From Liolophura sinensis (taxonomy: Eukaryota; Mollusca; Polyplacophora; Chitonida; Chitonidae): a stretch of DNA of 64,000 bases. The translations under genes and the position numbers were made by a program. Position 1 is the first letter of the stretch. Every line of letters begins with the position of its first letter. This document shows, one piece after another, positions 1-11,557 of the stretch. Location of the stretch: the NCBI RefSeq assembly GCF_032854445.1, contig NW_027018082.1, forward strand, positions 1-64,000. The letters are read 5' to 3'. The notes beneath the pieces are model-generated. The model was not told the DNA's origin and searched no databases. It worked only from the letters and a program-made list of their open reading frames with translations.

Positions 1-375
1 GTCTACATTTAAAACTGTCAAATAATTGGATTAATGGTGGTTACATAAAAAACTATAACCTTGCGCACCATATGAATTTAGCTGTTTACCCAGGCAAGAG
101 AGTGAAACTGATTGGGTCTCTTGATGATCTTTAACTATATTACATTTGGAATGTCTTGTGACATTTTGTTATCCATGAGCCAAAGAATTTGCCAGTTAAG
201 CAAGATAATATGGCAACCTCTGACTTGATCCATTGTATATCAATGGACTTTGTCATTCAATATTACCTTAATCTTGTAAGTATTCTTAAACACAACTGGA
301 TACCATTACTTACAGTTTAACTTTTGTTTTACCATATACAGTAAATCTAAAATAACCACTTGAATTTGTGGAAAG

Positions 376-500
376 GTTTTGACAGCAACCTGTGCATGGT
401 CGTGAGTTTTCCAAGGGCTCTGCCCGGTTTTCTCCCGGTCGTACTCCGCCGTACTTAATATTCTTGAGTACAGTGTAAAACACTGATGAAATAGATAAAA
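376..500 (+). mobile_element. SINE 3' tail remnant in U1
   Basis: From GTTTTGACAGCAACCTGTG through GGGCTCTGCCCGGTTTTCTC to a TTCTTGAGTACAGTGTAAAA end followed by an A-rich GATAAAAAAA tail. The pattern resembles the conserved 3' part of SINEs that I remember as common in molluscs. No tRNA-like head with A and B boxes is visible, so this is a 5'-truncated copy, or the head has decayed. It sits in the left core of every alpha-type unit and is absent from the beta paralogues, so it was fixed in the ancestral alpha unit and amplified with it. Confidence 0.6.
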
Positions 501-596
501 AAACTGTTCCCTCACCTAAACCTCGTGTATAGTTTATTTCAATGAAACTAAGATCTCGTTAAACAAAATGTAAGTACTTGCACCACGAATTCTGAA

Positions 597-2490
597 TGAC
601 CGGATGTAGGGGACATTTTGCATCTTCTGACAGGAGAGTTAGACAATGGGAGATAACACAAACTGAAATCTACTCACCTTCAGATAATCTATGTGTTAAA
701 ACTCTTGTCAGTAAGGACGTTCCAGGTCAGTGATCCCAAAATCCAATTTGCACAACGATCTGTAACACAAATCATCAAGGCATTAAAATATACAAAGTAA
801 GAAATTAGGACGGGATTATGCATAGATAAGGGGTAAACAATTTTCCATGGTGTTCGAAAGATGCGAGGTAATGTTCTAGGCGAATGAGTGAAATTATTAT
901 TTAAATTGTTGTAGATAATAAAATATGTTTACATGTGTTTATACATGCACCGTGGCGATCTAATTCAAAACGATGAATATAAAGGCGCTAGACGCTGGTT
1001 AAGCGGGAATAGACAAAGTCATGAACAGGGCGCCAGAGATTCTGGACGTTCTGTCTATATTTACTGACAAGAGAATGATACTCATTGTAAATCTGATGAA
1101 AATTAGGGTGAAGGAGTGAAAGACACACTAGTGGTTTTGCTTGTCACTTTGAGTATGGCTCTTCTAAGTGATATTTTTCATGCTGTAGAAAAAAACTAAA
1201 AAAATACTGTAGCTAACAAAAATACAGTGTGCGTTATGTACTTAACCATGGAAGCTTTGACATTGTAGTCAAAATTCGCCATCTTTTATAACATAATCCG
1301 CTGATAATTGATTTATACACTCAAAGATCTGGGATTTTCCGAGTGATGTTAAATTATGTGCTGAGAAACAAAGTCATATTGACCAATGCTCTGCTTAATG
1401 TTTCTACTGTAATGTTTTATAGGTAGCTTTGCCACCATAGTGATTTATTAACTTTACAAAGTGACAAATGCTTCAAATTTCCTATACCTGAAAGCTGGCG
1501 CTACAACACATGAAATGTTGCAGGTTACATGAAGCCTGCATGTGCATAAAACAGCGTTTTCATTACATGATTTAATGAGCATCTTTGATTACAGGTTTGC
1601 CAGATAACTTTGTCATTTCAAAAGTTGGTGGTATAAAACTTGGCGCAAAGGCAGTCCTGCAGTCACGATGTGTGTAACATATTAAATGTGATGACAACAC
1701 AGCATATTGAGGAATTCTAGACCAGTGACGTCTGCTATGTTGCAATTAACATCACTGATTTTCTTACCTAATTCTGCTCAAGCCATGGTACCAAGGGGCC
1801 TGTGAATTGCTACTACTTACGCATTTACATGAACAGTTAGACTTAAGCCATGACTGAGGAAAAATTGACAAGAATGCGTGGTTTAATTGATTGATTAATT
1901 TTGCGAGAGCTTCTATATTGTGTGTGTGTCATTTGTGAGTGTCTGAAATTTCTTTTGCTGCAACAATTTGAAACATTTGCTGTTTCAGAGTGTGTCATGT
2001 TCCTGGCGTGTCTTCGCCATTTACCATGGCTACACAGCGGTCGTTCGCTAAATTTGCGCGCCTCTGGTGGTGTGGCAACGCTGACAGTTCTCAGATGGAA
2101 CATTTCTTGAATGAGCTGTGACCACGGTCCATTTGCACTCTGATGGCCCTGGTACTTGTCATGACAAGGATAAGTCTCCAATGAAACAGTTCTCGAATGA
2201 GACCTGACTACATGTACTCTGCATTTGGTGTTCAGTGTGATCAATCTGTTACTTGCGAATATGAGGCGTCAGAACAGATATGCGTAAACCAGCCGTCAGC
2301 CAAGATGGGACGTTCCAGGTCAAGAATCGCAAGGCTGACGCGCCAAGCAACGTTCATGACTAGAACAAATTTCCTGTGAGTCTCTTCTTGAATATGACGT
2401 GACTACGCTGTATTTCAACGGTGTTATCATTGGTTCGTGTGGTAACAACAAATCTCTTATGGCACTCTTCTCATTTACCGTGACATAATA
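597..2490. repeat. Type I module, copy in U1
   Basis: About 1.9 kb that begins at CCGGATGTAGG and ends where types I and II converge again at AGTTTGTGTTGG. It starts with the GAGAGTTAGACAATGGGAG motif shared with type II and U2, then carries sequence found only in U1, U3, U9 and the two 9-kb copies (54,241 and 62,589). Open frames such as 1843-2244 on the minus strand differ in length between copies, so coding is not supported. Confidence 0.8.
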
Positions 2491-2990
2491 AGTTTGTGTT
2501 GGAAAGTGTTTACAAATGTGTTGCTTCTATGCAAGATCTCTTCTGTGTCTTTCTGCAATGTTCTGCTTGCATCCGTTCTCCATTTGTGATTATCTGAAGG
2601 GTGCCCCTTTACTCAGACACACTTCCATAACGGCGATGATTAAGAAAGGTGTGAGTTGTTTCACCGTGTCCACTGGTTTGGAATATATTATCACGAGCCA
2701 TTTACCTACCATCAATATTCTGGGATGTGCTGTGCGTGTTTCGGAGATTTCAACTGTTGCTGTTTTTGGAATATACCGTGGATCTCATTCGTCGTTATCT
2801 CTGAGAAATATGAAATGTTTGTGTCGAACCGTAACTCCTGTGAAAAGTGCTGTGCATGTGATGTTGAATGTGATTCGTTATCGATGTGGAATATGAAGTG
2901 TTGGTGCCGAATCTCAATGATACCTCTTCCAAATTCTACTCTCACCGATGTATCAATGTGATTCCACTAATTGGATGATCAGTGATGAAT

Positions 2991-4405
2991 GTAATGGACT
3001 AGCACACACGAGTGTATCACTCTTGTGAAATGTTTTACCGAAGCCTATTTTTGTCTCAAATTCAGGCTCATGTTGTTGGCATGGAAATAAGGCGGTCTAG
3101 CGACAGAGTAGTTTCTTGCTATTTTTGGATCTCTCTACATATTCCACCGCTTTTTTCACTTTTCATTTTCAGGAAGGTGCTCTCGGTGTTTTGAATGCTT
3201 GCTGGTTATTATGCTAATGCTAAATCACCATTTGATTCGTATGAAATATGTGCATTTGACTACACATTACTTACTGGTGCTTAAATATATGTAGCATTTT
3301 CATGCAAATAAACGTGGCTTAAATAGATTCTTGCTTATTAAAAGTGTTTTACATATTCTTTGTTTTTTCTGTCACTCTCAGGAAGATGTTGTTGGTGTGT
3401 TTTTAATACTCATTGATGAACTAGTGTGTTAATATTTTGAAATGTTTAACCAAAGCCTAATTTCCATCAAATTGACGAACATGTTGTTGGTATTGAATCA
3501 AAGAAGTCTAGTTCTAAAATATTTTCTTGCTATTTTTAATTGCAATACATGTTCCCTCACTTTTTCAACTTTTAACTTTCTGGAAGGTGCTCTTGGTGTT
3601 GATTGTAATGGATTAGCACACAAGAGTGTATCACTCTTGTGAAATTTTTTATCTAAGGCTATTTTTCTCTCAAATTCAGGCCCATGCTGTTGGCATGGAA
3701 ATAAGGCGGTCTAGCGACAGAGTAGTTTCTTGCTATTTTTGAATCTCTCTACATATTCCACCACTTTTTTCAATTTTCATTTTCAGGAAGGTGCTCTCGG
3801 TATTTTGAATGCTTGCTGGTTATTATGCTAATGCTAAATCACCATTTGATTCGTATGAAATATGTGCATTTGTTTACACATTACTTACTGGCGCTTAAAT
3901 ATATGTAGCATTTTTATGCATATAAACGTGGCTTAAATTGTTTCTTGCTTCTTAAAAGTGCTTTATATATTCTTGTTTCATCTGTCACTCTCAGGAAGAT
4001 GCTGTTGGTGTGTTTTTAATACTCAATGATGAACTAGTGTATTAATATTTTGAATTGTTTAACCAAAGCCTAATTTCCATCAAATTGACGAACATGTTGT
4101 TGGTATTGAATCAAAGCAATCTAGTTCCAAAAAGTTTCTTGCTATTTTTAATTGCAATACATGTTCCCTCATTTTTTCAATTTTTCACTTTCTGGAAAGT
4201 GCTCTTGGTGTTTTAAATACTTATGGATTAGCACACCAAGGGAATGCCACATCATCATTTGATTCTCATAATATATATGCTTTTGACAACAAACCTATTG
4301 GTGCTTAAATACATGACACATTTCCATGCATTTAAATGTTGTTTAAATAGTTTCTTGCTGCTTTAGAATTGTTGCACATATCCCTTGTCCACTTTTCACT
4401 CTCAG
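2991..4405 (+). repeat. Nested ~205-bp satellite, 7 monomers (U1)
   Basis: Seven related monomers in the order C-A-B-C-A-B-A'. Monomer starts, taken at the GAAG after a pyrimidine-rich CAGG or TGG junction, are 3173, 3382, 3583, 3787, 3995 and 4195, and the array ends at 4405. The steps are 209, 201, 204, 208, 200 and 211 bp. A carries GCTTGCTGGTTATTATGC, B carries TTTAACCAAAGCCTAATTTC, and C carries GTGTATCACTCTTGTGAAAT. B and C align with each other through the shared CATGTTGTTGG and TTTCTTGCTATTTTT blocks, and A' is a diverged A. Confidence 0.85.
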
Positions 4406-6240
4406 GAAGATGCTGTTGGTTTGATTTGAATACTTATTCACTACCACCGCAAAGGTATTTTGTTGAGATTTTATAAGGGCTCTAGCGAATAACCTCCCTT
4501 AAATGCACTCTCCAACTGTTTGAGGAGTAAAATGTGGTTAGGTGGGGCGTGTGAATATGGCTAAAGTCAAATTTTGAAATTGAAGCGGGGTATGCTAGTT
4601 GAAGATCCACGTTCAAAGCAAACTTCAATTTTGTGATGTAATCTAAACAGCCGCTGGTATAATTCTCTGAGGAAATCTAAATATCTCTTAAAGAAGTACA
4701 TGTGTGTGTAGGTTTACACCAGGCACTTATGTAAGCTGAAAAAGACCTCTTTAAGGGCTCTAAACATTGCTGCAACTTTCATAGTTTGATGGCATCTTTT
4801 TTGACATTCATTTCCTTAGAAAACTGCTGTCACTGCCATGACATAACCTGCAACAGGTAAAATCCCACTTGTTTCACCCCTCAAAAGTATTTTCACTGTA
4901 CGGGGTATATGTTGTAGTGTGACAAAGCAGGAAAGCGGCATTGTTCTTTGGAATGACAACTGTGATGCAATGAACCTTTGTTGACAAAGAAAGAAAGCTT
5001 TTAGAGTTAACATTATCACCCAGATTTCAGGCGAAGACTTATGAATGAGCTAAAGTTGCTTAAACATTCTTTGATGTGAAATGTTAATTTTCGTGTATCC
5101 TTCACAAATCGTTCAAATATGTGACTTTTGCACCAATGGAAACAAATTGTGATAACTGGGTAGCATAAGCTGTGTACTGCTATCCATGTTCGGTTGACGT
5201 GCAGTGCCTTTGTTGATCAACATCTTCAATCAGCCACTCTAAGGCTTACAAATTTATATGCACTGGTTCAGTGTGGGCCATATACCAAGACACGTAAAAA
5301 GGTTAACTGAAATGATGTCACACCATGAAAGAACATTTGGGAAGAGGAATTTGATTTCCTCCAAGGTCATACACTTTATGGATCCTGAAACTCAATGCCA
5401 AGGTTACAAAACCCAACAAAGTGTGCTGTGTGGATGTAAATGTAATATAAATGCTGTGTGGACAGAATCTGCTAAAGATTCTGAAATCTTGGCCAGTCAT
5501 TTATTACGATGCTAGGATGTGTATTGTATATATAAAAACTACACCATGTGAGTAAAGGGAGATCATCAACACTATTTTTACTTGTTCTTATAAGTGGTTA
5601 GAGAGTAGAAACTTACACTATCCCTAGTATCATGGCTAAAACTGTATTAGGTGATGACAGCAGTGGTGCTCATTGCAGTTTTATTAGGCATCATTGCTCT
5701 CAAATAGCTCGAAATGCTTTTTTGTCAAAATAAAAAAAAAACAAATACAAGGAGACAAGGCAGAGGATCGTGCAATCTAGTTTATAACCATGTCCCTCTG
5801 ATTTCCAATCCATTTCTATCAGTTTTATTACAGTCTTTTTCTGCCAAGGCGGGAAGATGTCTACATTTAAAACTGTCAAATAATTGGATTAATGGTGGTT
5901 ACATAAAAAACTAAAACCTAGCGCACCATATGAATTTAGCTGTTTAGTTAGGCAAGAGTCTGAAAATGGATGGGGCTCTTGATGATCTTTAACTATGTTA
6001 CATTTGGAATGTCTTGTGACATTTTGTTATCCATGAGCCAAAGAATTTGCCAGTTAAGCAAGATAATATGGCAAACCTCTGACTTGATCCATTGTATATC
6101 AATGGACTTTGTCATTCAGTGTTACAAGCAACTTAATCTTGTAAGTATTCTTAAACCCAACTGGATACCATTACTGACAGTTTAACTTTTGTTTTACCAT
6201 ATACAGTAAATCTAAAATAACCACTTGAATTTGTGGAAAG

Positions 6241-6369
6241 GTTTTGACAGCAACCTGTGGATGGTCGTGGGTTTTCCAAGGGCTCTGCCTGGTTTTCTCC
6301 CGGTCGTACTCCGCCGTACTTAATATTCTTGAGTACGGCGTAAAAACACTAATGAAAAAAATAGATAAA
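6241..6369 (+). mobile_element. SINE 3' tail remnant in U2
   Basis: This copy keeps the least altered terminus of the array: CTTGAGTACGGCGTAAAA followed by ACACTAATGAAAAAAATAG. U1 and U4-U8 have ACAG in place of ACGG. The left flank, ending in TTGAATTTGTGGAAAG, is the same as in the other alpha units. Confidence 0.6.
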
Positions 6370-6945
6370 CTGTTCCTATAACTGAACCTTCGTGTATAAT
6401 TTATTTCAATACAACTAAAATCTCGTTAAACAAAATCTAACAGGGCTATAATCTTAGGCTATATAATCAATCTGTAATACACAAGTACTTCAAACAATAC
6501 TTCAATGGAAAGATTGCATACATGTGCAATAAAAACATACAATACAGGCTGAAAAAAACAGAGCACTTACAACAGGGTGGTAGTTGGCTGAAGTTTCTTC
6601 ATATATTAATCTTAATGGACAGCAAGTCTTATAAGCGTAGGTGACAGCTGGAACGTGGAGACATCGTTATTTTGGAACACATTGACGAAAACACATTATG
6701 ACAAGTAAAAATATTAACAGGCACAGCAATATCGCTCATAATCCTGAACTCAGCACAACAAGACATTAGGCGACCTCTCACAAATCCATTATATGACTAG
6801 TGGATCATACAAATGTTCATAAATCATAAATGAATGGGCAATGGAATAATAAACGAGGAAACTTACCTGCAACACTAAACCGGATGTAGGGGACTTTTTG
6901 CACCTTCTGACAGGAGAGTTAGACAATGGGAGATAACATATATAT

Positions 6946-7440
6946 GAAAGAAAAGAGAGTGAAGTGGTCAATATTCAGTTAATTCTTTAACACCGCCTAT
7001 CGTGACAAACTTTGACAGTCAAAACCTGTTCAGGAGGTTGATTTGGTGTTATGCAATCAGACACATCTGTAGAACAGGCAAATGTATGCTCACAAAGCTT
7101 TCACCCGCTTCTCACGATTAACACACGCATATCACATCAGCATTCCTTTAACCATACACTATCCTAGCAATCACGGGGGCAGAGATTATTGACCTGTAAG
7201 TGAGATGCTGCTTCACACTAACGCCACCTTGCGAAATTACTAAATATGCCACCTCCCAATTAGGGAATCAGTTATAGGAGGCAAGTTAGATTAAGGAGTC
7301 CCATTCTGTTCACTCTAACAGAATCAACTAGGCGAAAACTCCTTGAAGTGCATCTGAAAATGACGGCTAGTAGACGTACACCGTATTAACAGCGGCATAC
7401 TTATTTGAATATTCAGAACAATGTTTATCACAACGGAAAC
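6946..7440. other. Segment unique to U2
   Basis: About 495 bp with no counterpart in other units in this window. It replaces most of the type I module: the left edge follows the GGGAGATAACATA motif, and the right edge joins GAGAGCTTCTATATTTTGTG. I see no coding frame, tRNA or terminal repeats. It may be a filler insertion or a segment from another subfamily of the array. Confidence 0.6.
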
Positions 7441-8093
7441 GAGAGCTTCTATATTTTGTGTGTGTCCTTTGTGAGTGTCTGAAATTTTTTTGGCCTGCAA
7501 TAATTTTAAACATTTACTGTTTCAGAGTGTGTCATGTCCCTAGCATGTCTTCGCCATTTCTGCTCTCGCGTATACCATGGCTACATAGCGACCCTACGCT
7601 AACTTTGCGCTCCTCTGGTAGTGTGACAACGCTGACAATTCTCAGATGGAATTTCTTGAATGTACCGTGACTACGGTACATCTGCACTCTAATTACCCTG
7701 TTATGTATCATGGCAAGTATAAATCTCCAACAAAAAACTTCTCAAATGTGACTTGATTACATGTTCTCTGCATTTGGTGTTCAGTGTGATCAATCTGTTA
7801 CTTGCGAATATGAGCGTCAGAACAGATATGCGTAAACCAGCCGTCAGCCAAGATGGACGTTCCAGGTCAAGGATCGCAAGGCTGACGCGCCAAGCAACGT
7901 TCATGACAAGGACAAATCTCCTGTCAAATTGTACGGCTGACGCGCCAAGCGACGTTCATGACAAGGACAAATCTCCTGTGAGACTCTTCGTAAATGTAAT
8001 AGAGACTACGCTGTATTTCAACGGTGTTATCATTGGTTCTTGTGGTAACAACAAATCTCTTATGGCACTCTTCTCATTTGCCGTGACATAATA
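7441..8093. repeat. Right end of type I module in U2
   Basis: Matches the terminal 650 bp or so of the type I modules of U1, U3 and U9. It includes an internal 55-bp duplication (7,880-7,989) that U1, U3 and U9 do not have but the 9-kb copy at 55,960 does. Confidence 0.75.
7880..7989 (+). repeat. 55-bp tandem duplication in U2
   Basis: GGCTGACGCGCCAAGC recurs at 7,880 and 7,935, each followed by GACAAGGACAAATCTCCTGT. The single-copy state in U1, U3 and U9 reads GACTAGAACAAATTTCCTGT at the equivalent position. Confidence 0.8.
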
Positions 8094-8591
8094 AGTTTGT
8101 GTTGAAAAGTGTCTACGAATGTGTTGCTTCTATGCAAAATCTCTTCTGTGTCTTTCTGCAATGTTCTGCTTGCATCCGTTCTCCATTTGTGATTATCTGA
8201 AGAGTGAACCTTCATTCAGACACACTTCCACAACGGCGATGATTAAGAAATGTGTGAGTTGTTTCACCGTGTCACTGGTTTGGAATATATTATCACGAGC
8301 CATTTACCTACCATCAATATTCTGTGATGTGCTGTGCGTGTTTCGGGGATTTCAACTGGTGCTGTTTTTGGAATATACCGTGGATCTCATTCGTCGTTAT
8401 CTCTGAGAAATATGAAATGTTTGTGTCGAACCGTAACTCCTGTGAAAAGTGCTGTGCATGTGATGTTGAATGTAATTCGTTATCGTTGTGGAATATGAAG
8501 TGTTGGTGCCGAATCCCAATGGTACCTCTTCCAAATTCTACTCTCACCGATGTTTGCAATGTGATTTCACTAATTGGATGATCAGTGATGA

Positions 8592-9394
8592 CTGCAATGG
8601 ACTAACACACACGAGTGTATCACTCTTGTGAAATGTTTTACCTAAGGCTATTTTTCTCTCAAATTCAGGCCCATGCTGTTGGCATGGAAATAAGGCGGTC
8701 TAGCGACAGAGTAGTTTCTTGCTTTTTTTGAATCTCTCTACATATTCCACCACTTTTTTCACTTTTCATTTTCAGGAAGGTGATCTCGGTATTTTGAATG
8801 CTTGTTGGTTATTATGCTAATGCTAAATCACCATTTGATTCGTATAAAATATGTGTATTTGACTACACATTACTTACTGGTGCTTAAATATATGTAGCAT
8901 TTTCATGCATATAAACGTGGCTTAAATGGTTTCTTGCTTCTTAAAAGTGCTTTATATATTCTTGTTTCAACTGTCACTCTCAGGAAGATGCTGTTGGTGT
9001 GTTTTTAATACTCAATGATGAACTAGTGTGTTAATATTTTGAAATGTTTAACCAAAGTTTAATTTCCATCAAATTGACCAACATGTTGTTGGTATTGAAT
9101 CAAAGCAGTCTAGTTCCAAAAAGTTTCTTGCTATTTTTAATTGCAACACATGTTTCCTCATTTGTTCAATTTTTCACTTTCTGGAAAGTGCTCTTGGTGT
9201 TTTGAATACTTATGGATTAGCACACCATGGGAATGCCACATCATCATTTGATTTTCATAATATATATGCTTTTGACAACAAACCTATTGGTGCTTAAATA
9301 CATGACACATTTCCATGCATTTAAATGTTGTTTAAATAGTTTCTTGCTGCTTTAGAATTGTTGCACATATCCCTTGTCCACTTTTCACTCTCAG
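8592..9394 (+). repeat. Nested ~205-bp satellite, 4 monomers (U2)
   Basis: Order C-A-B-A', with A starting at 8,776 and the array ending at 9,394. The span from first A to end is 619 bp, against about 1,233 bp in U1, so one A-B-C trimer is missing or was never added. Confidence 0.85.
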
Positions 9395-11212
9395 GAAGAT
9401 GCTGTTGGTTTGATTTGAATACTTATTCACTACCACCGCAAAGGTATTTTGTTGAGATTTTATAAGGGCTCTAGCGAATAACCTCCCTTAAATGCACTCT
9501 CCAACTGTTTGAGGAGTAAAATGTGGTTAGGTGGGGCGTGTGAATATGGCTAAAGTCAAATTTTGAAATTGAAGCGGGGTATGCTAGTTGAAGATCCACC
9601 TTCAGAGCAAACTTCAATTTTGTGAAGTAATCTAAACAGCCGCTGGTATAATTCTCTGAGGAAATCTAAATATCTCTTAAAGAAGTACATGTGTGTGTAG
9701 GCTTACACCAGGCACTTATGTAAGCTGAAAAAGGTCTCTGAACATTGCTGCAACTTTCATAGTTTGATGGCATCTTTTTTGACATTCTTTTCCTTAGAAA
9801 ACTGCTGTCACTGCCATGACATAACCTGCAACAGGTAAAATCCCACTTGTTTCACCCCTCAAAAGTATTTTCACTGTACGGGGTATATGTTGTAGTGTGA
9901 CAAAGCAGGAAAGCGGCATTGTTCTTTGGAATGACAACTGTGTTGCAATGAACCTTTGTTGACAAAGAAAGAAAGCTTTTAGAGGTAACATTATCACCCA
10001 AATTTCAGCCGAAGACTTATGATTGAGCTAAAGTAGCTTAAACATTCTTTGATGTGAAATGTTAATTTTCGTGTATCCTTCACAAATCGTTCAAATATGT
10101 GCCTTTTGCACCAATGGAAACAAATTGTGATAACTGGGTAGCATAAGCTGTGTACTGCTATTCATGTTCGGTCGACGTGCAGTGCCTTTGTTGATCAACA
10201 TCTTCAATCAGCCACTCTAAGGCTTGCAAATTTATATGCACTGGTTCAGTGTGGTCCATATACCAAGACATGTAAAAAGGTTAACTGAAATGATGTCACA
10301 CCATGAAAGAACATTTGGGAAGAGGAATTTGATTTCTTCCAATGCCATACATATTATGGAGCCTGAAACTCAATGCCAAGGTTACAAAATCCAACAAAGT
10401 GTGCTGTGTGGATGTAAATGTAATATAAATGCTGTGTGGACAGAATCTGCTAAAGATTCTGAAATCTTGGCCAGTCATTTATTACGATGCTAGGATGTGT
10501 CTTGTACATATAAAAACTACAGCATGTGAGTAATGGCAGATCATCAACACTATTTCTACTTGTTCTTATAAGTGGTTAGAGAGTAGAAACTTACACTATC
10601 CCTAGTATCATGGCTAAAACTGTATTAGGTGATGACAGCAGTGGTGTTCATTGCAGTTTATTAGGCATCATTGCTCTCAAATAGCTCAAAATGCTTCTTT
10701 GTCATCACATTGAAAAAGAACAATCCCAAGGAGACAAGGCAGAGGATCGTGCAATCTAGTTCATAACCCTGTCCCTCTGATTTCCAATCCATTTCTATCA
10801 GTTTTATTACAGTCTTTTTCTGCCAAGGCTAAACCATGTCTACATTTAAAACTGTCAAATAATTGGATTAATGGTGGTTACATAAAAAACTATAACCTTG
10901 CGCACCATATGAATTTAGCTGTTTAGTTAGGCAAGAGAGTGAAACTGATTGGGTCTCTTGATGATCTTTAACTATATTACATTTGGAATGTCTTGTGACA
11001 TTTTGTTATCCATGAGCCAAAGAATTTGCCAGTTAAGCAAGATAATATGGCAACCTCTGACTTGATCCATTGTATATCAATGGACTTTGTCATTCAATAT
11101 TACCTTAATCTTGTAAGTATTCTTAAACACAACTGGATACCATTACTTACAGTTTAACTTTTGTTTTACCATATACAGTAAATCTAAAATAACCACTTGA
11201 ATTTGTGGAAAG

Positions 11213-11340
11213 GTTTTGACAGCAACCTGGGCATGGTCGTGGGTTTTCCAAGGGCTTTGCCCGGTTTTCTCCCGGTCGTACCCCGCCGTACTTAATATTC
11301 TTGAGTATGGCGTAAAACACTAATGAAAAAAATAGATAAA
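11213..11340 (+). mobile_element. SINE 3' tail remnant in U3
   Basis: Same element and insertion point as in U2, ending ACTAATGAAAAAAATAGATAAA-like with CTTGAGTATGGCG in place of CTTGAGTACGGCG. This TATGGCG variant is shared with U9. Confidence 0.6.
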
Positions 11341-11557
11341 CTGTTCCTATAACTGAACCTTCGTGTATATTTTATTTCAATGAAACTAAGATCTCGTTAA
11401 ACAAAATCTAACAGGGCTATAATTTTAGGCTATATAATCAATCTGTAATACACAAGTACATGTGCAAAAAAAACATACAATGCAGACTGAAAAAAACAGA
11501 GCACTTACAACAGGGTGGTAGTTGGCTGAAGATTCTTCATATATTAATGTTAATGGG

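Larger units (their letters stand above)
1..5858 (+). repeat. Array unit U1 (type I, 5,858 bp)
   Basis: This is the first complete unit of the tandem array, with the boundary set arbitrarily at the GTCTACATTT motif that recurs at 5,859, 10,838, 16,811, 21,591, 26,374, 31,155, 35,334 and 40,125. Order inside: left core and SINE tail (1-500), type I module (about 597-2490), shared block (2491-2990), seven nested monomers (2991-4405), right core (4406-5858). Compared with U2 and U3 it lacks 100-200 bp between the SINE tail and the type I module, around 565-600. No protein-coding gene is recognisable. The window happens to start at this boundary, so whether the array extends further left cannot be seen. 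Confidence 0.9.
5859..10837 (+). repeat. Array unit U2 (mixed type, 4,979 bp)
   Basis: This unit combines pieces of both types. Positions about 6,625-6,880 match the part of type II units that follows the D module (compare 18,008-18,235). Positions 6,880-6,945 match the start of the type I module, and 7,441-8,093 match only its right end. Between them lies a stretch unique to U2. Its nested satellite has four monomers instead of seven. U2 looks like either an intermediate retaining parts of both unit types or a recombinant between them. Confidence 0.85.

Noticed and set aside
376-500. tRNA gene at the SINE tail
   Set aside because: No cloverleaf or clear A and B boxes; only the 3' SINE part is recognisable.
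1843-2244. 133-codon minus-strand frame in the type I module
   Set aside because: Homologous frames in U3, U9 and the last copy start and end at different places and are interrupted, as expected for non-coding drift.
2516-2896. Cysteine-rich frames starting ATGTGTTGCTTCTATGC in the shared block of every unit
   Set aside because: Superficially like a small secreted Cys-rich peptide, but the frame varies between units (95, 123 and 126 codons) and is truncated by the 147-bp deletion and 1-bp changes; no consistent product.
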